Positions 27,420-35,970 of a stretch of DNA of 64,000 nt are shown here, piece after piece. The first letter of the stretch is position 1. Each line of letters starts with the position of its first letter. The notes under the pieces were generated by a model that saw only the letters and a program-made list of their open reading frames with translations, made no database searches and was not told the origin of the DNA. The DNA lies in contig CANDEV010000010.1 of NCBI GenBank assembly GCA_947383835.1, forward strand, positions 1-64,000. Direction: 5' to 3'. The position numbers and the translations under genes are program-made. This DNA comes from an uncultured Clostridia bacterium. GTDB taxonomy: Bacteria; Bacillota; Clostridia; Oscillospirales; Ruminococcaceae.

Positions 27420-29054
27420 TTATTCCTCCTCACTCTTGATCCAGCTCTTAAGCAGCTGTGCAACAATTTCCGGGCTGTGGTTTGCAAACTCGGTAATTTC
27501 CCGTCTGATAACGACCTCCTTGGTCTCGATCTGCTCGTCTGTAAGGCTCGGTACCTCGATACCCGTTTCGGGATCTGTCAGAACGAACATATCCACCGGC
27601 TCCTCGCCTTCCGCCGCAACAAGACCGCTGGTCTCAATGATCTGCTTCTCGAATTCCTTTCTCTTCTTCTTTGCGTTGCCCGAAATAACAGCCATAATAA
27701 CAAAGAGCGCGATAAGGAGTATAAGCAGTATAGCTCCAACAAGAACAAGCTGATTGAATGTAAGACCGAACAGGTATGTAGGCTCGGCAGGCTCAAAGTC
27801 AAGAGTGTCCTCAAATTTGGGAAGATATATTACCGATACGAAGTCGTCGTAAAACTCGGGTCTGATCAAAGCCGCCTTTCCCGCCATGTCCACAAGACTC
27901 TGCCTTGTGGCATCTGCAAGATAATCTGTATAAATGACTACCGAAACGGACAGATCCTCTATCCTGTAGCCGCTTCCCTCTATCTGCTCCTTGAATGTGT
28001 CAACAAGATATGTATTGGAGAATGAATTCTCGCTCCATGCCCCTGTACCGTTTGTATCGCCTGTGGGATAAGTGTCGTCGGCATTTCCCTCAACGCCCAC
28101 AACGCCGCCCGCAACGGTAGTTCCGCCGGAAGCGTCGCTGCCGTCGGCATGACTGAGAACGCCTGCCGCGCCGTTATTGGAGTCGCCCGTGTAGTTGACC
28201 TCCTCGCTGACGCGCTTATCGGTGTTCAGCATTATGTTTACCGTAGCGTTTGCTCCGCCGTCGCCGTATGCGGGAAGAAGCAGCTTAAGTATCTCATTTT
28301 CAATACTTTCCTCAAGCCTTGACTTGTAGGCGAACTTTTTAGTCTCATTAACTATCTCGTCATAATCGCCGTCAAGATTTATTATCTGCGGTATACCGTA
28401 GCTGTCGATGATCTCAACATTATCGTCGGTAAGCCCCGTGACCGTCATTTTAACAAGGTTTTTTATACCCGTTATCTGATTGTTTGAAAGCTTTTCAATA
28501 CCGTCAAGAGTAAGCATTACCGAAGCCTTTGGGTACTCCCTTATCGAAGAGATGACCGTGTTTTTCTGCTTCGGTATAGAAATGTTTACCTCCGCAGCGG
28601 AAACCTGCTCCATTTTGGTGAGCTGCGCCTCCAGACGTCTCTGAACGTCTATCTGCTCATAAAGCTCCCTCTCCGACTCTGTGGTGAACATACCCGTCTG
28701 AGTGGTGGAAAGCGCATAGTTCGTTCCGCTTTTCGGATACTCCTGCAAAGCAAGCTGCATGATAATATCGTTTTCCGTACCCTGCAGCACAGCAATATCG
28801 GTACCGTTCAGAAGCCGCACGTCATAGTTCAGCCCCTGTATGATAGATACCATTTCCGAGGCTTCCGTTGTTTCAAGCCCCTGATATATAGTTATGTACT
28901 CTTTCTTGTTCAAATTCGCCGTAATTATTATCGCGGCAACTATTATGACCGCTATAGCGGCAGCAAGACCGATATAAACTATCCTGTGCTTTCTGTCCTG
29001 CGACTCCCAGGTCGTTTTTACGGACTTGACGACCTTTTCAACTCTCTCATTCAT
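27420..29054 (-). CDS. fliF: Flagellar MS-ring protein FliF
   Basis: Membrane ring on which the flagellum is built. The 544 residues have two membrane segments (about 24-46 and 440-465), two ring-building modules between them (EYPKSGTNYALS, ASVMLTLDG, LKLLLPAYGDGGANATVNI), a Gly/Asp/Thr-rich loop (about 275-320), and a C-terminal FliG-binding tail ending LKSWIKSEEE. It heads the ring-switch-export gene block after fliE. Confidence 0.96.
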   Translation of the reverse strand: MNERVEKVVKSVKTTWESQDRKHRIVYIGLAAAIAVIIVAAIIITANLNKKEYITIYQGLETTEASEMVSIIQGLNYDVRLLNGTDIAVLQGTENDIIMQLALQEYPKSGTNYALSTTQTGMFTTESERELYEQIDVQRRLEAQLTKMEQVSAAEVNISIPKQKNTVISSIREYPKASVMLTLDGIEKLSNNQITGIKNLVKMTVTGLTDDNVEIIDSYGIPQIINLDGDYDEIVNETKKFAYKSRLEESIENEILKLLLPAYGDGGANATVNIMLNTDKRVSEEVNYTGDSNNGAAGVLSHADGSDASGGTTVAGGVVGVEGNADDTYPTGDTNGTGAWSENSFSNTYLVDTFKEQIEGSGYRIEDLSVSVVIYTDYLADATRQSLVDMAGKAALIRPEFYDDFVSVIYLPKFEDTLDFEPAEPTYLFGLTFNQLVLVGAILLILLIALFVIMAVISGNAKKKRKEFEKQIIETSGLVAAEGEEPVDMFVLTDPETGIEVPSLTDEQIETKEVVIRREITEFANHSPEIVAQLLKSWIKSEEE

Positions 29055-29105
29055 TATCCGTATATTCCTTCCTTAATTAATGCGTACAGTAATATTGCTC
29101 AGAAA

Positions 29106-29417
29106 TTACATAGAGATCTGGAGAATTGAATTATATGCGTTCACCGCCGCGTCCTTAACGGCAACGAACGTGTCCACCGCTACGGAAGCCTTTGTCATAT
29201 TGTTGTAAATAGTATGCAGATCGTCGATCTCGCCCAGTGTAAGCTTTACGGAATCCTCCTGAACAGCCTGCTGGGTGTTTTGAACCTCGTTAAAGATCTC
29301 CTTGAAAACGTCTGAAAATTTAGGGGTATCGTCATTGCTTGCAGCCTCCGCAGTCTCAGTCCTGTCGAAAAGCGACTCCACAGGTGTGATCGTGCTGCTT
29401 ATAGGAACTATAAACAT
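29106..29417 (-). CDS. fliE: Flagellar hook-basal body protein FliE
   Basis: Small exported rod-base protein joining the MS ring to the rod. The 103 residues end with the FliE helix KASVAVDTFVAVKDAAVNAY, matching the family's C-terminal block. It lies between flgC and fliF, the normal place. Confidence 0.93.
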   Translation of the reverse strand: MFIVPISSTITPVESLFDRTETAEAASNDDTPKFSDVFKEIFNEVQNTQQAVQEDSVKLTLGEIDDLHTIYNNMTKASVAVDTFVAVKDAAVNAYNSILQISM

Positions 29418-29466
29418 GGTTATTTTACTCCTTTATATGTAATTTATTGGAATTATTTATCTTGTA

Positions 29467-29967
29467 TTACTTTCCGGTTAGGGTCATTGCCTTTGAGAGC
29501 ATTGCCTGTACCGCTCTCATAGCCGAAACGTTAGCCTCGTAGGAACGCTGGGCAGCCATTAGATCCATCTGCTCCTTGGCGTTGTCAACGTTGCTCTTGT
29601 AGATGTATCCGTCCTCGTCCGCAAGAGGGTTCGTGGGGTCGTAAACGGGAACAAATGGCGCGTCGTCGTCAATGACCTCCGCCACCATAACACCCGCGTC
29701 CTTGTACTTGTTGGCGTGAGCAAGGTAATAAGTACCCCTGTCATACCTTTTGGTACGCTTCATATTCGCCATTTCGGCGTATTTGTCCAGCACCTCGCTG
29801 AACTGCTTCTTTTCAGAAAACACTACAAGCTGACGGCAGTAAGGGTCGCCGCCCGGTTCTGTGTTGTAATCCTCCTGATGAGCAACGTTCTGAAGGTCGA
29901 TATCTATCCTGAGCCTCTGCGCCGAGAGCGCAGACCCCGCCATGTCGAGAGAACTTATAAAAGCCAT
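29467..29967 (-). CDS. flgC: Flagellar basal-body rod protein FlgC
   Basis: Proximal rod protein of 166 residues. The N-terminal helix contains the axial pattern SAQRLRIDIDLQNVAHQED (variant of the common NiANvnT motif), the DPTNPLADEDGYI block precedes the C-terminal helix, and MAAQRSYEANVSAMRA is the typical end motif. It is followed by fliE. Confidence 0.94.
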   Translation of the reverse strand: MAFISSLDMAGSALSAQRLRIDIDLQNVAHQEDYNTEPGGDPYCRQLVVFSEKKQFSEVLDKYAEMANMKRTKRYDRGTYYLAHANKYKDAGVMVAEVIDDDAPFVPVYDPTNPLADEDGYIYKSNVDNAKEQMDLMAAQRSYEANVSAMRAVQAMLSKAMTLTGK

Positions 29968-30021
29968 ATAAAGTCCCGTATTCCGCTAAGGGAACACAGC
30001 TCCTCCTTTCATCGGTTTATT

Positions 30022-30456
30022 TTATCCCTTGGAGACCGCTTTCCGTATCATGGAATAGTTATTGTTCAGATAATCCATTAACGCGCCGTACTGATACTGC
30101 GCGTCCGCAAGCGCGGTCTGCTCCTTTTCCATGTCAACGTTGTTTCCGTCCATGATCTGGTTGGTGTTTGTCTCGTAAGTCGTAATTACCGACAGCTTGG
30201 GAGCGTTGCCGCCGTTCATAAGGTTAGCCTCTTCCACCTGACCCTTGTGACCGCAAATGTCATGTGTGATACCGCCGTGGTATTTGCACTTGCACTTTTC
30301 CTCCAAAAGAAGCTTGAACTCAACTGTTTTCGCCTTATAGTCGGGAGTATCAACGTTATTGATATTGTGATTTATAACTCTCTGTTTGTACCAAGTGGCG
30401 TCGAGAGCCTGTTCGGCAAGATTGTGGGCAGAACTGTCAAAAAGCCCCATAAACAT
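30022..30456 (-). CDS. flgB: Flagellar basal-body rod protein FlgB
   Basis: Proximal rod protein and first gene of the operon; 144 residues with QRVINHNINNVDTPDYKAK (rod motif) and a C-terminal helix. The ATG at 30456 is chosen: AGAAAGGA ends 4 nt upstream, and an ATG 14 codons earlier would place this site inside the gene. A CxC-His cluster (residues about 54-68, CKCKYHGGITHDICGHKG) is an uncommon insert for FlgB. Confidence 0.93.
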   Translation of the reverse strand: MFMGLFDSSAHNLAEQALDATWYKQRVINHNINNVDTPDYKAKTVEFKLLLEEKCKCKYHGGITHDICGHKGQVEEANLMNGGNAPKLSVITTYETNTNQIMDGNNVDMEKEQTALADAQYQYGALMDYLNNNYSMIRKAVSKG

Positions 30457-30537
30457 TCGATCCTTTCTGCGGAATATGCTCCCGCCAAAATTATACATAT
30501 TTAATATAAGTGTTAATCGGATAATTATTCAATCATA

Positions 30538-30566
30538 AGTATACAACATTTTGAAAAAAAAATCAA
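30538..30566 (-). promoter_or_regulatory. Sigma-A promoter of the flagellar operon
   Basis: Minus strand TTGATT - 17 nt - TATACT, 82 nt upstream of the flgB start. The 17-nt spacer begins with a run of seven T, and the hexamers match the vegetative consensus at 4 of 6 and 5 of 6. The operon is therefore likely read by the housekeeping polymerase. Confidence 0.75.
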
Positions 30567-30861
30567 GCGTGAAAGAAAATAAATCTCACAAACTCTGTAA
30601 AAAATTTTAAGGATATTCTATTAATTTTCCCTAAAACGTACAAAATGCTCTTCGATTTAACAAAATCTTGATAAAAAATCGGCGAAATTTCGTAGGATTG
30701 CACAAATAATATTATTTATACATATGGGAATAGAAATACAAATCTAATACAAATTGTTAATGTACGGTTACAATAAGCATAAACCTAAATGCAAAATTTT
30801 CCTGTTCTGTAAATTATATGAAAACAATAGGGAAACAATATGTTTCCCTATCAAAAAAATA
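30567..30861. other. AT-rich intergenic region between the DUF975 gene and the flagellar promoter
   Basis: About 295 bp of AT-rich DNA. I see no ORF, no strong hairpin terminator and no recognisable riboswitch. It may hold regulator sites for the flagellar promoter. Confidence 0.6.
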
Positions 30862-31616
30862 TTACATATTATCGTATACATTCGGGTTTATCTCTCTTAT
30901 GTCAATAACGTTTCTTGCCGCCGCGTCCGCCTTGATCTCCTCATATGCAAACGCCATAGCCGCGCTGTAGTACGGTATTACGTAAACAATGCCGAGAATA
31001 TTCCATGTTATCCACGAGAGAATAAACCACCCGATAAAACTCAGGTGCATATAGAAAAGCTGCCCCTTGTGACCGTCCATCATTATCGTGCTTAGCTCTA
31101 TCGCGCGGGACGGCGAGATATTTGGGTTTTCCGCCTTTATGTACATAGTCTGGGAATAGCTGTAGCTCTTTACTATACCGGGTATATAAAAAAGCAAGCT
31201 CCACAGCATTACATACAAGCCCCTTAAAAGTCCTGTGCCGACGCAGCTCCAAAGCCTGCCGTTCTTGTAAAAATCGAACAGGTCTCCAAGCGGCACGCTT
31301 TCATATATCGACCGTCTGTACCAGTTTGCATAGCCAAAGACGAACGGTATGAACGCTATGAACGTAACAACCACCGCCGAAGCCATTATCAAATAGACAA
31401 ATAAAGCGGCAACAACCGTCCCAGCCGTGCTGTCCGAAGCAGCCAAAGCCACCAGCATAGTCAGCATAGGAACTACTATCCCGTAAACCAACGACATACC
31501 AAACGATATGCCAATGCTCATTCCCAACTGTATAACTACCGTCAGTATCGAATTGCCATATTGTTTTTATAGAACAGCTTTGCGTTGCTTTTTATCCTCT
31601 GATGATCGTAGCCCAT
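30862..31616 (-). pseudogene. DUF975-family membrane protein, frameshifted near the start
   Basis: The long frame (to about 31530) encodes the DUF975 membrane core: several hydrophobic segments, the family block IYESVPLGDLFDFYKNGR, and ENPNISPSRAIELSTIMMDGHKG. Its own frame lacks a good start (only TTG at 31527, without a ribosome site). The true start is ATG 31616 with GGAGG 8 nt upstream; it reads MGYDHQRIKSNAKLFYKN and then leaves the frame at an A5 run (plus-strand T5 at 31564-31568). One extra A would restore a continuous protein of about 251 residues (FYKKQYGNSILTVVIQLG). Either a real frameshift mutation or a homopolymer sequencing error. Confidence 0.8.
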
Positions 31617-31670
31617 AATTTTTTCCTCCATAATCCAAATTAAATTTAAAAAATTAACATTTTTTCTCAC

Positions 31671-31754
31671 CCGCCCCCTTGAGGGGGCTTTACAAAGTCA
31701 CGGTAATTAATATTTGACCTTGGGGGTGACACCCGCCGCGGGGCGTTCCCCGCC
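31671..31754 (-). repeat. Repeat family A, copy 1 (after argF)
   Basis: Read on the minus strand from the argF stop: a hairpin around GGGGAACGCCCC, then GGGTGTCACCCCC, an AT-rich spacer, and a second hairpin GCCCCCTCAAGGGGGC. It abuts the argF stop codon directly. Confidence 0.85.
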
Positions 31755-32666
31755 TCAGTCTGCCATTAACTTGACCATTACCGCCTTTTGAGCGTGGAGA
31801 CGGTTCTCCGCCTCCTCGAATATCTCGTTCGCGTGAGCCTCGAATACCTTTTCGGTAATTTCCTCCTCGCGGTGCGCGGGGAGACAGTGCTGCACCATAG
31901 CGTCCGACTTAGCCGCCGCCATTATCTCATCGTTTATCTGATAGCCCTTGAAAGCGATACGGCGTTTCTCCGCTTCGCCCTCCTGACCCATGGAAGCCCA
32001 CACGTCGGTGATAACAACGTCCGCGTTTTCCGCAGCCTTAACGGGGGAGTCAGTCAGCTCGAAGCAGTCAAAATCCTTAGCAAAATCCAGCACCTTTTGG
32101 TCGGGGTGATAGCCCTCGGGGCAAGCCACAGACACGGACATTCCAACCTTTAAGCAGCCCACGATAAGTGAGTTCGCCATGTTGTTGCCATCGCCGATAA
32201 AGCACATTTTCAGACCGTCAAACTGACCCTTGAACTCCCGTATAGTCATAAGGTCCGCAAGTATCTGACAGGGGTGACAGAAGTCGGTCAGACCGTTTAT
32301 TATCGGTATACTGCCATACTCCGCCAAGTCCTCAACTTCCTTTTGCTCAAAGGTGCGTATCATAATGCCGTCCAGATAGCGGGACAGTACTCTCGCCGTG
32401 TCCTGCACAGGCTCGCCTCTGCCTATCTGCAAATCGTTTGAGGACAGGAACAGCGGGTTGCCGCCAAGCTGATACATACCCGTCTCAAAAGAAACCCGTG
32501 TACGTGTGGACGCCTTTTGGAATATCATGCCAAGGGATTTGCCCTTCAAGTGGGGGTGGGGGATACCGTGCTTAAGCTCGTATTTAAGCTGGTCGGCAAG
32601 GTTAAGTATGTCGATTATCTCCTCTTTTGACAGATCAAGCATTTTAAGCAGGTGCTTCATTTTCAT
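31755..32666 (-). CDS. argF: Ornithine carbamoyltransferase
   Basis: Joins carbamoyl phosphate and ornithine to make citrulline in arginine synthesis. About 303 residues with the carbamoyl-phosphate loop STRTRVSFE, the DGIMIRTFEQKEVEDLA segment, ornithine-side residues DVWASMGQE and the catalytic HCLPAHR motif, all intact. The start is one of three close ATGs (32669, 32666, 32660); 32666 gives the best spacing from GAAAGGA. It lies downstream of argD and the hydrolase on the same strand, separated by a palindromic repeat. The biosynthetic rather than catabolic role is inferred from argD. Confidence 0.96.
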   Translation of the reverse strand: MKMKHLLKMLDLSKEEIIDILNLADQLKYELKHGIPHPHLKGKSLGMIFQKASTRTRVSFETGMYQLGGNPLFLSSNDLQIGRGEPVQDTARVLSRYLDGIMIRTFEQKEVEDLAEYGSIPIINGLTDFCHPCQILADLMTIREFKGQFDGLKMCFIGDGNNMANSLIVGCLKVGMSVSVACPEGYHPDQKVLDFAKDFDCFELTDSPVKAAENADVVITDVWASMGQEGEAEKRRIAFKGYQINDEIMAAAKSDAMVQHCLPAHREEEITEKVFEAHANEIFEEAENRLHAQKAVMVKLMAD

Positions 32667-32720
32667 CATTTCCTTTCGGTATATTTTTATAATATTAAAC
32701 TTTTTTGTAATACAATCTCC

Positions 32721-32792
32721 GTAGGGCGGGGGCTTGCTCCCGCCTAATTGAAATTTGGGTTTACCGCAGGCGGGAGCAAGCCCCCGCCCTAC
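32721..32792. repeat. Repeat family B palindrome, copy 1
   Basis: Two perfectly complementary 24-bp arms (32721-32744 and 32769-32792), starting GTAGGGCGGGGGCTTGCTCC, around a 24-nt loop. The same arms recur at 43780-43847 with a different loop. It lies between the hydrolase and argF genes. REP-like or MITE-like; it can form a very stable RNA hairpin. Confidence 0.9.
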
Positions 32793-32821
32793 AAAAATGC
32801 GACCCTAATAATAAATAAAAT

Positions 32822-33568
32822 TTACCCGTTAAGAATTTTCTCCTCAAACTCGGCAATAGTCTTGTTAAGCCTTGCCGCGCATTTAAATGGGATATTGTGT
32901 CCCGCACCGTCCCACATATCGTAGGAGCAATGAGGATTTTGCTGAGCAAGAGCGCGGACGGACTTTCTTGTGTCGGTAGGCTCTTTAATGCCGCATATCG
33001 CCATAAGGGGAATTTTTATCTCGCTGTACTGCGGATAGTCCGACAGCACAATGCCGTTGTCGATAGAAGCAAGTATGGACTTCATAGTCACCGTCTTGCA
33101 GAACTCGGCGTGTTCCTTCCTCTCCTCCTTGTCAAGCCCTGCGGTAAGACTGTTAAGTCCCGCAATAATGCCGCTTCTCATGGACTTTTCGTTATCCGAC
33201 TGCTGCTTCATCATTCTTTCGATATCGGCGCTTTCTTTGATAAGCCAGGGACTTATCATCATTGCGCCGTTAAAAAACTCCTCATGTCCGCACAAAACAG
33301 GCAGACAAAGCTGCGCGCCAAGAGAAAACCCTATCAGCGTGACCTTTTTCCCGAAGCTTTCCGCAAGCTCCGCTATCTGCTCTACGGCAAGCTTTACCGA
33401 GAACGTCACGTCGCTGTTCCTGCCGAAGCCGGGAATGTGTGGAACGATAACGCGGTAATCCTTAGAAAGCTTTTCGCACTGCTTTGAAAAGCAATGCACA
33501 AAATTCGACCCGTGGAGAAATATTATCACAGGGCTGCCGCTGTCGCCGTATTTTTCATAATATATCAT
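32822..33568 (-). CDS. Alpha/beta-hydrolase fold protein
   Basis: 248 residues of the alpha/beta hydrolase fold; the substrate is unknown. Visible: oxyanion HGSN (about 19-22), nucleophile elbow LIGFSLGAQ with Ser in G-F-S-L-G, and late histidine in DGAGHNIPF. A catalytic acid is plausible in the region GIKEPTDTRKS. No signal peptide, so cytoplasmic. It overlaps the argD stop by ATGA, which shows translational coupling to arginine synthesis. It could be a deacylase acting near that pathway, but this is only inference from position. Confidence 0.85.
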   Translation of the reverse strand: MIYYEKYGDSGSPVIIFLHGSNFVHCFSKQCEKLSKDYRVIVPHIPGFGRNSDVTFSVKLAVEQIAELAESFGKKVTLIGFSLGAQLCLPVLCGHEEFFNGAMMISPWLIKESADIERMMKQQSDNEKSMRSGIIAGLNSLTAGLDKEERKEHAEFCKTVTMKSILASIDNGIVLSDYPQYSEIKIPLMAICGIKEPTDTRKSVRALAQQNPHCSYDMWDGAGHNIPFKCAARLNKTIAEFEEKILNG

Positions 33569-34734
33569 TCAAGTACCCTCCCGAGGATATCAAGTCCTCT
33601 GTCAATTTCATCGTATGTAATATTCAGCGGCGGCAGAAGCCTTAGTTTTTCCTTTGCCGTCAGCACAAGCAGACCGTTTTCAAGACATTGTCCGCAGACC
33701 TCTCCCGCTTTTTTGCTTTTAAGTCTGATACCAAGCATAAGACCCAGACCGTCCACGCCCTCGACTTCGGGAATTTCGGTCAGCTTTTTGCGGAAGTACT
33801 CGCCCTTTGCCTTTACATCGCCAAGGAAGTCCGGCGACGAGACCTTGTTTACAACCGCAAGTCCCCCCGCGCAGGCAAGAGGATTTCCCCCGAATGTGGA
33901 GCCGTGATGTCCCGCCGTAAGCACACCGCTGCACTTCTTGTCCGCAAGGCACACACCGATAGGTACTCCCCCCGCAACACCCTTTGCAAGGGTCGTAATG
34001 TTGGGTTTAACCCCATACTGCTCCGAGGTCAGGAAAGTACCGGTCCTTCCCGCGCCTGTCTGCACCTCGTCAGCAATAACAAGAATATCCTTTTCGGAGC
34101 ATATGCGGAAAATCTCGTCAACAAAGTCCTTATCGAGAGGATTTACTCCGCCCTCGCCCTGAACAAATTCAAGCATTACCGCGCAGACCTTATCATCAAT
34201 TTTATTCCGCAGATCGTCAATATTATTCGCCTCTGCGTTAATAAAGCCGCCGAGGAAAGGGAAAAAGTAGTTGTGAAAAACGTCCTGCCCCGTGGCGGAA
34301 AGAGTGGCAAGAGTCCTGCCGTGAAAGCTGTTTTTAAGAGTGATGATATTGTAGCGTTCCGCCTCCTTGCCATATTTGTCAAAGGAGTACTTTCTTGCAA
34401 TTTTTATCGCGCACTCGTTAGCCTCCGCGCCGCTGTTGCCGAAAAACATCTTATCGTAGCCTGTGACCTCCGCAAGCTTTGCGGCGAAGTCCGCCTGAAT
34501 TTTAATGTAGTAATAGTTGGAGGTGTGCTGAACCGCCCTTGCCTGTCTGCAAACCGCGTCCGTCCAGTCCTCATCGCAGTAACCGAGGGAGTTTGTTCCT
34601 ATACCGCTGCCGAAATCGACGTATTCCTTGCCGTCCTCGTCGAAAGCGGAGCGTCCCGTGCCATGCTCCATAACAAGAGGGTAGCGGCCGTAGGTGCCCA
34701 TGACGTGTTCGTTGAATTTTTCTATTGTATCCAT
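33565..34734 (-). CDS. argD: Acetylornithine aminotransferase
   Basis: PLP-dependent class III aminotransferase that makes N-acetylornithine from its semialdehyde in arginine synthesis. The 389 residues show GSGIGTNSLGY, FFGNSGAEANECAIK, the SFHGRTLATLSATGQ loop, the DEVQTGAGRTG motif and the PLP lysine in TTLAKGVAGGVPIG. GAAAGGA precedes ATG 34734. The first gene of an argD-hydrolase-argF set read from the promoter at 34767-34795. Confidence 0.95.
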   Translation of the reverse strand: MDTIEKFNEHVMGTYGRYPLVMEHGTGRSAFDEDGKEYVDFGSGIGTNSLGYCDEDWTDAVCRQARAVQHTSNYYYIKIQADFAAKLAEVTGYDKMFFGNSGAEANECAIKIARKYSFDKYGKEAERYNIITLKNSFHGRTLATLSATGQDVFHNYFFPFLGGFINAEANNIDDLRNKIDDKVCAVMLEFVQGEGGVNPLDKDFVDEIFRICSEKDILVIADEVQTGAGRTGTFLTSEQYGVKPNITTLAKGVAGGVPIGVCLADKKCSGVLTAGHHGSTFGGNPLACAGGLAVVNKVSSPDFLGDVKAKGEYFRKKLTEIPEVEGVDGLGLMLGIRLKSKKAGEVCGQCLENGLLVLTAKEKLRLLPPLNITYDEIDRGLDILGRVLE

Positions 34735-34766
34735 TTTAATAATCCTTTCAGTTAATGTAATTTTTT

Positions 34767-34795
34767 ATTATAGCATCTTTATGTGAATATTTCAA
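34767..34795 (-). promoter_or_regulatory. Sigma-A promoter of argD with possible ArgR-like operator
   Basis: Minus strand TTGAAA - 17 nt - TATAAT with an extended -10 (TGC before it), 33 nt upstream of argD. An imperfect palindrome TGTGAATA ... TATTTACACA (34782-34806) overlaps the -35 and resembles arginine-repressor boxes. The promoter is well supported; the operator is tentative. Confidence 0.7.
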
Positions 34796-34838
34796 GTATT
34801 TACACATTGAAACATGATAAACTTGTATTTAGCAAAAC

Positions 34839-34889
34839 CCCTTTAGGCAAAAAGCCGGTCAAGCTGAGCACAGCTTTTTGCCTAAAGGG
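34839..34889 (-). terminator. Hairpin terminator after the AEC transporter gene
   Basis: Perfect 17-bp arms CCCTTTAGGCAAAAAGC (34839-34855) and GCTTTTTGCCTAAAGGG (34873-34889) around a 17-nt loop, flanked by TTTAGCA/TGCTAAA. On the minus strand GGGGTTTT follows. Short T tract, so efficiency is uncertain. Confidence 0.7.
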
Positions 34890-34903
34890 TGATTTGTTAA
34901 ATG

Positions 34904-35827
34904 CTAAAGAACATATCCCGAAACAAGCATTATCAGCGGCATTGTTACTGCCGAAAATATCGTCGAGACTGCAAATATCTCCGCGGCATAGACCGAATCC
35001 CTGCCGTATCGTGCGGAAAACATTATCGCAGACGCCGCCGTGGGACACGCCGCCGATATAAGTATTGTATCCGCAATAACAGGGTCTGCCCCGAATGGTT
35101 TCAGCAGGAGCATTATTATAAGCGGTCCGGCTAAAAGCTTTAACGCCGCCGTAAGGTATATCCCGCCCTTTTTGAAAGCTGCTTTAAGGTCGGAGCGGGC
35201 TATCGTTACTCCCGAAATTATCATGGCAAGTGGAGTATTAAGAGAAGCCATATACTTTATCGGCTGCCCGATAATATCGGGTAACGGTATACGCAGGAAA
35301 AAGAAAATAAGTCCCGCCACAGTTGCGATCACCGCAGGCGCTTTTAAAGCGTTCACCGCCGATTTAAGAGTTACCCTGTCCGTGAGTATCATTACCCCGT
35401 GAGTCCAGGAAAGCAGGTTAAACACCGCGATGTACGCCGTAAGGTAAAAAATGCCGTCTGTGCCGTATATTGCGCTTATCAGCGGTATTCCCAAAAAGGC
35501 ACAGTTTGAATAGGTCACGGAGAAAATTTCCACCGAGGAATTTTTTCCCCGCCTTTTGCCGCAGAAGATCATTCCCAACGCAATAAAAACAACGTGGGAA
35601 ATTACTGCCATTGCAAAAGCGGTAAGCAGTCCCTTAACAAGTTCGGGACGAAGCTCCTTTTGAAAAGCGTCGAATATTACCGCCGGCAGAACCGCCATAA
35701 GCACAAAGCTTGAAAGCTGGTTGCAGCCCTTTCTTGTGAAAATTTTTTTCTTGTAAAGAAAATATCCAAGCAGTATTAAAATGAACATTATTACTATTTG
35801 GTATAAAATAATTCCTGCCGATCTCAT
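34904..35827 (-). CDS. AEC (auxin efflux carrier) family transporter
   Basis: 307-residue membrane protein with about ten hydrophobic segments in two halves, N-terminal FILILLGYFLYKKKIFTRKG and mid-protein SNCAFLGIPLISAIYG, both typical of AEC family permeases (malate, malonate or other small-acid transport in some bacterial members). The substrate cannot be read from sequence. It is probably transcribed alone, with a terminator hairpin at 34839-34889. Confidence 0.88.
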   Translation of the reverse strand: MRSAGIILYQIVIMFILILLGYFLYKKKIFTRKGCNQLSSFVLMAVLPAVIFDAFQKELRPELVKGLLTAFAMAVISHVVFIALGMIFCGKRRGKNSSVEIFSVTYSNCAFLGIPLISAIYGTDGIFYLTAYIAVFNLLSWTHGVMILTDRVTLKSAVNALKAPAVIATVAGLIFFFLRIPLPDIIGQPIKYMASLNTPLAMIISGVTIARSDLKAAFKKGGIYLTAALKLLAGPLIIMLLLKPFGADPVIADTILISAACPTAASAIMFSARYGRDSVYAAEIFAVSTIFSAVTMPLIMLVSGYVL

Positions 35828-35869
35828 GGTTAGATTTGCCTTTCATTTACATCTGTACGATAAAGCAAC

Positions 35870-35970
35870 TTGCCCCCTTGATAGGGGGCTTTAATCAGTT
35901 GCGGTACAGCGCGTTAAAAATTAGGGGTAGAACACGTCAGCGGGGACTCCCCGCCGCGGGGCGTTCCCTG
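35870..35970 (-). repeat. Repeat family A, copy 2 (after the ABC ATPase gene)
   Basis: Same two-hairpin element and orientation as copy 1: CGGGGAGTCCCCG-type hairpin plus GGAACGCCCCGCGG near the stop codon, and GCCCCCTATCAAGGGGGC at the far end. It begins at the base next to the TAG stop (35971-35973). Confidence 0.85.

Noticed and set aside
33688..34755. Long plus-strand open frame (355 codons) across argD
   Set aside because: Antisense to a clear aminotransferase gene; its sequence shows no recognisable domain.
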